A DNA stretch of 64,000 nt from Amanita rubescens (taxonomy: Eukaryota > Basidiomycota > Agaricomycetes > Agaricales > Amanitaceae), in NCBI GenBank assembly GCA_015039365.1, contig WION01000021.1:310001-374000 (forward strand), read 5' to 3'. Below the pieces are notes generated by a model, which saw only the letters and a program-made list of their open reading frames with translations, did not search any database and was not told where the DNA came from. Shown one piece after another: positions 57,301-64,000 of this stretch (its first letter is position 1; each line of letters begins with the position of its first letter). The position numbers and the translations under genes were made by a program.

Positions 57301-59935
57301 GTGAGTAACAATAATCTTTTATTTTACAGCTATGTCATAGTCACAATTTCACAGCATGTAAGTTATGACCATTTATTTCGGTCATGCTCATCCATGATCA
57401 ATAGAATGTGAGAAATACTGCAAGTTTTCTTGTAAATCCTCTGATCCATATCATGTGCAACAGATTGTAAGTGATACTTCAACTCATCATGAAACTTCAT
57501 GGCTCACTATACACAGTCAGTGAGTGAAGCTACAAATTATACAAGCTAGCCAGGCTGCACATCATTTTCATGACAAACAGAATGTAAGCTTTTATCCCAT
57601 TTATTCTCTGAGGTTGGCTCATCATCTCAATCTACTTACCTAACAGAATGTGAGCATACATGCTTTTTAGTGACAGTTCCACCTTATCCTGTGATAAATA
57701 GATAGTGTGTGACATTGCTTAGTCTTGTTAAGCAGTCCATCTGATTATCACATGGGCAACAGAAAGTAATGACATTATCTCAGGCTTTCCTGCTAAGCAG
57801 ATTAATCTCATCATGAGCAGTTTGTAGGTAACAATACTTTTTGACCCAGGCAATTTCATCCCCATTAAACAGGATGTGAGTTTTAACTGCCTTATTTTTT
57901 GAAAAATCCTTATCACAACAAACAGAAATATGAAGTGAGTTAAAACCAGGAATACTTTTGCTGTCTCATCACACAATCAATAGAATGTAAGTAAACAGTT
58001 CCAAATTTTGCCCACATACTTCTTACATTCAACCATTGACCCATAGGATGTAAGTGACACTGGGTATTCTGCTGCCAGAAAGTCTTAATGGATATCTTAT
58101 GACTTATAGCCTGTAAGTGACATTCTACTCCTCCAGGAGCTCTCATTATATCATATAATGATGCCAACAGGGAGTGAGCATTATTTTCTGCTTCTTGAGC
58201 CTATTATGTATAATAAATCACATACACAACAGTTTGTAAGTGATTTCTCTTGCAGGGTGATTTTTTCACATCTCTTCCACTATTGAACAGAGAGTGAGAG
58301 CACTGTACATTTTTCCTGGAAGTAAATCTCATGTATCTGGTCATACAACTGACAGGGAGTTAGTAATGTTTCATGATTTTTCAAAGGGAGACTTATCAAA
58401 GTCATATCTATCTATTTATCTATCAATAGGGAGTAAGTTGACATGTTTTCCTGAGAAGGCTGCAATCTCATCACAAATCTTCTTACAAACAACAGGGGGT
58501 GGGTGACATACTATTTGTGTTTATTAAATAAGTTTCATCCATTTTGGCTTATGACCATCAGTCAGTGAGTGATATTATGCTTTAATCTATGGTGACATAT
58601 TAATTACATCTCATGTCTTAAAATGTCAGAATGTGAGTGACAGAAATGCAAGCTGAAGCAGAATTTTCATTGTATGACCATCAGGAAGTGAGTGTCACTT
58701 GATTTTTGGTAGTGACATTATTTCTCATGTGTGCAATATTAATAAATAGGATGTGAGTAACATTGTAACAGTTTTCTCAAGCTATTTTCACAACTCATAC
58801 CTTGGTCAAAGCAAGTGAGTTATGTTTGCCCTTATGTCTGTTGCTTGTCTAATGGTGGACAGTTTGTGAGTAAGAGCACACAATTTAAGCTGATTGATTT
58901 TATTCCATGACCAACAGTTTGTGAGTGGCTCACATGATATTGCTGGGGAGATTTTGTCTCATGACCAACAGTTTGTGAGTAACCCTACACATGTTCTACT
59001 AGGTAACTTATGCAATCTTGCACAATGAACAGGGAGTGAGTTACATTGTGAATTGATGTCTGCTTTGGCAACTCTCATCAACTGTCATCTCATGATGAAT
59101 AGGAAGTAAGTGATTATGTGCACTTTCCTGTCTGAGAGTTGTCTGATTTAAGGACCAACAGCAAGTAAGTGACATAAAACATTTCTTCTTAGTCTCATTT
59201 CATTTCATCTGATGAACAACAGAGAGTCAGTAAATTTGCACTCTTATCAGTATAAAATCCTATCAGAACTCATCCCATGAACAGGATGTGAGCAAGACCC
59301 CTTTCTCTGATTAATGCATCCTTCTTATGTAAATTTAACAGAAAGTGAGACCATCAGCTTTGTACTAGTATTTTATACTGCTGATATTATCATAAATAGA
59401 TTGTAAGAAATGATGCCTTTGCAATATTCCTTTCTGATGGCTTTCCCTATTACTTACCTCTCTAGGTAAGTATTGGCAGTTCAAGGTATAGAAAATTTCA
59501 TGCTAATTTGTATGCAGTTTGTATGTTTGATGTACATGGGATATTTTGCTCTTGCTCATGGATAGTCTGTATTTTTCTCCATGTTTGGAGGGAAAAAAAC
59601 AACAAAATTTTCACCAAAGGTAAGAGGTGCTTATGTCTGTGGAGTACAAATGATAGTAACATAGACAGCCTTCAACCTGCCAAATCATAGTTGGTAATAT
59701 AACTGATTCAATTTATATTTTCTTTGGTTAACTCTATGCAGCAATGATTATCATTTGCAAGCTGTCATTCTGGATAAATAAGCCATTCAAATATTCAATC
59801 ATTGAGGCTTTAGACCAATTCAAGAGCCAAGGATATGAGAAGAAGCTGAAGACTAGCATTACTTCCCTGTCCCTGCCCAAAGATGGTGATGAATTGCTTA
59901 AATTCCTGTATGATCTGATTAAGGACAAGTTCTGA
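54349..59935 (+). CDS. P-loop GTPase gene with a chain of about 60 ultra-short exons
   Basis: Ordinary exons: 54349-54379, 54447-54600, 54650-54696, 54755-54924, 54980-55056, 55187-55378, 55436-55571, 55623-55704, 55768-55779; then 60 tiny modules (55829-59402); a few small ones at 59480-59693; final exon 59742-59935. G domain: HFRILVIGRANAGKTTI (G1), FIFHDSQGFESG (G3), VVVFTKFDG (G4), as in a mushroom-expanded GTPase family. The final exon (FWINKPFKYSIIEALDQFK to DLIKDKF) matches the expected family C-terminus, so the tiny modules lie within one gene. An extra T at about 54540-54543, just after the Walker A exon sequence, shifts the frame. The phase into the final exon is unresolved. The gene might be expressed through many microexons, spliced by skipping the chain, or be decaying. 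Confidence 0.6.
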
Positions 59936-60565
59936 TGGTTTGTACTCCATCTAATTTTACACCATCTCACTTCACAATTGAATTTTTGAAGCAAAAGATA
60001 TCACACAAATTGCCATATGGCCCGGGATACAGAGCCTGAAGGATCATTTCTTCTCTATGCCTGCCTGGTTTATGCCAATATCTTCTTTTTTCCTATGCCT
60101 GCCTTTGTTGTACCAACACTTTTGTCCTTTCCCCAGGCTGGTTATTCTTCCTGCCTGGATATATCAATGTACACCATTTGTCTTTTGCTTACTATGATAG
60201 TCCTCTTTGGGTACAGACTGTTGTTTACATAAAACTGAATGTCACTGCTGTGTGCTTCAGGTTTCAGTGTTTGAGCTGGGGAAGATTATGACAAGCCTGT
60301 TTAACAATGAACTTGTTGATTAAAAATGTTCATGAAAGTGTTGAACATCTCAAACTTGTTCTGAGATCTTTCTCACCTTCTAATCAGATGGCCATGCTAA
60401 GATATGCACACCGGGGTTACCTGACAGTGAAGTATGGAATTTTCCAAGCTGAACAATCAGGCTGGCAACACATAATGCACAAGCAGATCCAAGAGAGAAT
60501 AGTGAGCAGTGTGTTTGTCTGGCATTGTTATTGCTATCATAAAGGTGGACTAAATAAGTGATACT
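54640..60565. other. CpG-depleted, AT-rich segment of about 5.9 kb
   Basis: Counting by eye, only about a dozen CpG dinucleotides occur here, whereas about 200 would be expected from base composition; TpG and CpA are abundant. Sequence on both sides is CpG-normal, and the left boundary falls between the second and third exons of the GTPase gene. The right boundary is near 60565. Beyond the last GTPase exon (59936-60565) only short frames occur and no gene is supported. The pattern fits long-term cytosine methylation with deamination, or insertion of foreign DNA. Confidence 0.8.
55829..59402 (+). repeat. Array of 60 AG-NNN-GTRAG splice modules (one-codon microexons), about 61-nt period
   Basis: Each module is an acceptor (mostly AACAG, AATAG or GCAG), three bases, then a donor (GTGAGT, GTAAGT or close). 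58 modules carry exactly 3 nt; two carry 15 nt (55949) and 9 nt (57926), also multiples of three. Module starts include 55829, 55890, 56077, 56135, 56263, 56806, 57051, 57236, 57581, 58047, 58171, 58562, 58918, 58972, 59033, 59162, 59342 and 59400. Spacing is 50-74 nt, mean 60.5, matching the intron length of this genome. None of the 58 triplets is a stop codon; GAT (9) and TTT (8) are commonest. The spacer sequences are not alike, so this is not a simple minisatellite. One donor (56202) is GC. Confidence 0.85.
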
Positions 60566-60708
60566 AATTACGGAAAACATACGTGCACGCAAACAAGGAT
60601 AAGAACGGATGAGGTTGTTCAATAACGGATGACATGTATATGTTAGATGGCGAGCTCTATCGTATGGTGTCAGGGTTGATATATCGACAAGTCGGACGGC
60701 ACAGCCGC

Positions 60709-63200
60709 TCAGAACATGCCCCGCGCGAGCTGGTTAAGCTGCGCCGCCTGGTCGGGATAATTTTTCTGGAATTCGATCTGTGCTTCTGTAGCCTGTGAAT
60801 CGACTCCAATCAATAATCGTTCATGACTCAAGTGCAAGGCAATCACTCACGTATTTATATGTTAGGGCGTTGTTCAGCTCCGGTTCGTTCCTCGCTAGTT
60901 GGACTTGCTTTTCGAACATCTCGGCTGCTTTGTCAATTTTGCCTTGTTGTAGGTTAAGCTGCGCCAGGGTCGCTATCGCCGCTTCGCACTCGGGGTCAAT
61001 GCGGAGGGCTTCGTTGCAACACCGTTCGGCAGCTCCAGCATCTTGTTTCCATTGGAATAGTGTAAGACCCTTGTTTACGAGCGGGAGAACGTTCGCAAGG
61101 CGTCTAGCATGAACCTGTCAGAACCAGGACGCAGAACATTGGAAACACTCACTTGTCCTTTTCCAACTCGAACGACTTGTCAAACTTTTCCGCCGCTTCC
61201 TCGAACCTTTGTTGGTCCAACAAAAGCTCTCCGCTACGCCCCGTCATCAGATTCAACACAAGGTCCGAAAAGAAGATACACTTACTAATAGTTGTATGGC
61301 TCGCTCCTCTGCGGGAACGCTTTCAACGTTTTCCTAAACGTAGCCATGCCATTTGCCAAGCTACCCGACTTGTACTGTGCAACGGCCAACTGGATATGGC
61401 TAAACACGAATTTGTCATCCAACTCCGTCGAACGGGTGTAGTTCTCCGCCGCTTCGTTAAACTCGTTCATGATAAATAGCACTAGCGCAGGTCAACGGCT
61501 GGAATCACACGTAGAGTGCACACTCGTACCTTGTCCTCGGTGATAGAAGGCATCAGGGTCGTTCGGGTTTTGGCTGATCGCATCGTCAAAGCATTGGAAC
61601 GCTTTTTTAGGATCGCCTTGTTCCATGTATACACTGGCCAGCTTGACGAGACTTTGAGTAAATTCCGGAGCAACTGCGATGGACGCAACGAAGTCGTCTT
61701 TGGCCCCATCGACGTCGCCAGTCAAGAACCTAGTCAAAAATCAGGCATAAAATTCGTAAGAGTGCACTTTGGCAACGTACTTGAACGTTCCACGAAGGTT
61801 GAGTGCCTCAGCCTTTCCTGCAGGCCATGAAATCCCCTGCTCCAGCGACTCGTTGATATACGTCAAAGCATGGGGGTAGTCCGGAGCATCGAGCGCCTCC
61901 AGCGCCAGTTTTAGGGTCTGGTCGCCTTGCGACGGATTTTCGGGCAGTGTAGGGTGTGATCCTGCTCGAAAGAAAACATGTGGTTAACAATGGTTAGCGT
62001 TCGCAACACGCCAGGCTTACGGAGACGGAATGCAGCAAAGTAGGCTTGAATAAAGTTGAACGATGGTAATCGAGGTTCCCGAGTCTGCCGGCCATGCAGA
62101 GCAGCGTCAGCTACCAGCTTTAAAAAAGAAACGCAGAACAGAAACGCACTGCCATAAGCTCGGCACTTTTTTTCGTCGCCAGTTTTTTCAATACGCGTTC
62201 TACAGATTGGGCAGTATTTTGGTTTTGGAACTTGTCCAAGATGGTTGCGGCGGTAAAATCTGCAGTGGTGTTAAGTGAGGAAGGAAAAGAAGGGGGGGAT
62301 AGAATTGCATACCTCGCAGAGACTCTTCGTATCTCTCCAACCCTTCCAACGCCAGCGCGCGCCTATTCAATGCCTTGACGTACCCCGGTTCCAGTTTCAG
62401 CGCCTCATCGCAGTCATTGACCACAAGTTCGTGCTTAGGTGGGGACATGTTGATATAACCTGTAATTCGTCTTGTTAACTGTCTGTATTGTGACGGCGAA
62501 GAGCTTCACAAACTCACATGCTGCACGGTTCGAGTAAAATACCGAGTCAGCCTTAGGCGAGACCTGGATCGCTTGCGTATACAACTCTACAGCCCTTGCA
62601 AAGTCCTTGCCCGTGTACGCCGTGTTGCCTTTGGATTTGTACTCTGAAGCTTTTTTCGTCCGTTCCTACACCATACCCCGCATGTTTAACACATAACGAA
62701 AAGGTTGCAAGAATACAGGACCCTTACCTCAGTTGACATCCCGGCAATCTGAGCCTCTGACAACACTTCGACCTCACCCTCGCCTACAAAAACGAAGTAT
62801 CCAAGTCAGCATCGAACACCAGGCAGGACAAACTGCACATAAGACAAAACTCACCACTGGTGGATGCAGGCTTCACTTCCTCTAAAATCGGGCCGTCCTC
62901 ATCCTTCACCGTCTTCTTCTTCTTGCTCTTCCTCTTCTTTCCGTCACTCCCCGCTTCTCCAGCGGCACCCTCCCCCTTTTCCACATCCACACCTCTCTTC
63001 GTCCGCCTTCTCGAGCCACCTGCACCGGCAGACGAAGAAGCCACATGGTACTGGTAGGCCGCGACACCACCTACGGCCAAGAGAGCTGCAGCAGTACCAA
63101 TGAGAACCGCGCGTTTATTCTCAGCAACGAAGCCTTGAATTCTCTCGATAATCGACGTGCTCTCTTCTACGCCATAATTTGAGGCAGACTGCGAGGTCAT
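60709..63200 (-). CDS. TOM70: Mitochondrial import receptor TOM70, 622 aa
   Basis: Outer-membrane receptor that takes Hsp70/Hsp90-bound preproteins to the TOM complex. Twelve exons: 63200-62855, 62783-62728, 62665-62518, 62459-62313, 62259-62150, 62084-62021, 61964-61781, 61729-61530, 61481-61286, 61233-61153, 61103-60851, 60792-60709 (1869 nt, in phase). An N-terminal anchor ([20 protein letters not shown]) is followed by a basic linker, then the clamp TPRs ([32 protein letters not shown]) and the C-terminal TPR array ([39 protein letters not shown]). Length nearly equals yeast Tom70 (617 aa). The start at 63200 was chosen because it leaves a short polar leader before the anchor. Confidence 0.95.
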
Positions 63201-63379
63201 GGTGTTGGTAAGGATGGTCGAGGATGTACGGCTGTTCAATGGCTTTTTTCGGGATCGTGGGAATATTCGGCATCCCATTCGGCACTTCCTGATTGGTTGT
63301 CCGTAAACGTTTCCACACTAGTAGGATACTAATGTACTACTAATACGCTACAATGCAATGTGTATTAAAATCTCAAATC

Positions 63380-64000
63380 TCATCTGGCACTCCGCTTCTC
63401 CTCCACGACCTTCTGCACCCATCTCAGCAGTACAGTTTCCAACATATCCTCCCATCCCTCGTCTTTCCTCGCCACGATGCGAGCGTCAAACTCGATGACC
63501 GGCTCCGTTGAAGACACCGGTCGTATTTTGGGCGGTGATGTACCTGGTCCAGGCATGCCAGTGTGACTTGTTGATCCTGGACTGGAAGCAGATTGAATGT
63601 GCCCAATGAGTTTCAGCGAATTCAGCGACGTCTGATTGAGTGGTTGATTTGGCGTTTGAATCGGGAGCAAGTACCGAAGCTTCAGTGCCCTGTAAAGTCA
63701 TTGAATCGCTTAGGACAGACAACAAATACCAACGAAACACGTACCCGGCCCAGAGTCTCAAATTATCCGTCCTCCTAAACGTCCATCCCTTCTTTTCACT
63801 ACTTTCCGTCTCCGATTGGGCCTTTTCAAGCGAAATGATATCGTGTATGCTGTCTTTACTGACGTATCCCCACGGCTTCTTGCTCTTGCGCACGCACGTG
63901 TTATACGCCATGCACAACAACTGGCCAGAGGACAGACTGCTTAAAAAGTCTGTCCTTGAATGAGGAGAACCCAACGCAGACAAAAGTTGCGAAGACAAAA
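63380..64000 (-). CDS. Uncharacterised fungal protein, 5' end outside the window
   Basis: Exons 63745 to beyond 64000 and 63689-63380, joined in phase at WAG|ALKLRYLLP. The open frame runs off the window edge without an ATG, so the N-terminus is missing. Visible blocks: SSLSSGQLLCMAYNTCVRKS, KPWGYVSKDSIHDI, GWTFRRTDNLRLWAGALKLRY, and at the end ARKDEGWEDMLETVLLRWV. The LLC-AYN-KPWG pattern seems conserved among fungal proteins of unclear function; a calponin-homology-like fold is possible but unproven. Confidence 0.65.

Noticed and set aside
57728..58506. 70-82-residue open frames within the microexon array
   Set aside because: They ignore the dense splice signals, lack motifs and are expected by chance in AT-rich DNA.
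55829..59402. Interpretation of the array as CRISPR or a simple minisatellite
   Set aside because: The spacing is regular but there is no conserved repeat beyond the splice consensus, spacers and repeats cannot be told apart, and the sequence is eukaryotic nuclear DNA.

Overview
The window is nuclear DNA of a filamentous basidiomycete, most likely an Agaricomycete. The reasons are the many short GT-AG introns (about 48-65 nt), the dense gene layout on both strands, and lineage-expanded families: a 7TM-like membrane family, F-box proteins, Cys-rich GTPases, a four-helix-bundle signalling domain and HGDLR-type kinases. Most multi-exon models below were rebuilt by hand from splice signals. I accepted a model as firm only when phases closed and total length was a multiple of three.

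Layout. 0.4-2.0 kb (-) homeodomain factor. 4.0-6.7 kb (+) bromodomain protein. 8.1-9.5 kb (+) polytopic membrane protein. 9.9-13.6 kb (+) 24-exon phospholipase D. 14.2-15.0 kb (+) secreted Cys-rich GPI protein. 15.8-17.0 kb (-) F-box protein. 17.2-19.7 kb (-) AzgA-type purine permease with an odd N-terminus. 20.3-21.7 kb (+) decayed kinase. 23.7-25.1 kb (-) unresolved membrane protein. 25.4-27.2 kb (-) decayed questin-oxidase-like gene. 28.7-31.6 kb (-) four-helix-bundle plus kinase-like protein. 32.5-35.6 kb (+) GPI ethanolamine phosphate transferase 3. 35.7-43.5 kb an accessory block: two intronless SNTX-like/MORN paralogues around an HNH gene, then a P-loop GTPase. 44.2-47.0 kb (-) two uncharacterised genes. 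47.5-51.4 kb (-) YPP1/TTC7. 51.6-53.6 kb (+) DPH2. 54.3-59.9 kb (+) a second GTPase. 60.7-63.2 kb (-) TOM70. 63.4 kb to the end (-) a partial gene.

Housekeeping genes (bromodomain, PLD, GPI13, YPP1, DPH2, TOM70) have clean frames. Single-base frame breaks cluster in accessory genes (kinase, questin oxidase, both GTPases, four-helix-bundle gene), which looks like real decay or diversification more than general sequence error.

The main discovery candidate is at 55.8-59.4 kb. Inside the second GTPase gene lie 60 consecutive splice modules of the form AG-NNN-GT(A/G)AG, spaced 50-74 nt apart (mean about 60.5). Read literally this is a chain of about 58 one-codon exons plus two slightly longer in-frame ones, bounded by ordinary GTPase exons. 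It sits in a 5.9-kb segment almost devoid of CpG. Other themes are unusually frequent GC-AG introns (six genes) and microexons of 10-20 nt in several genes.
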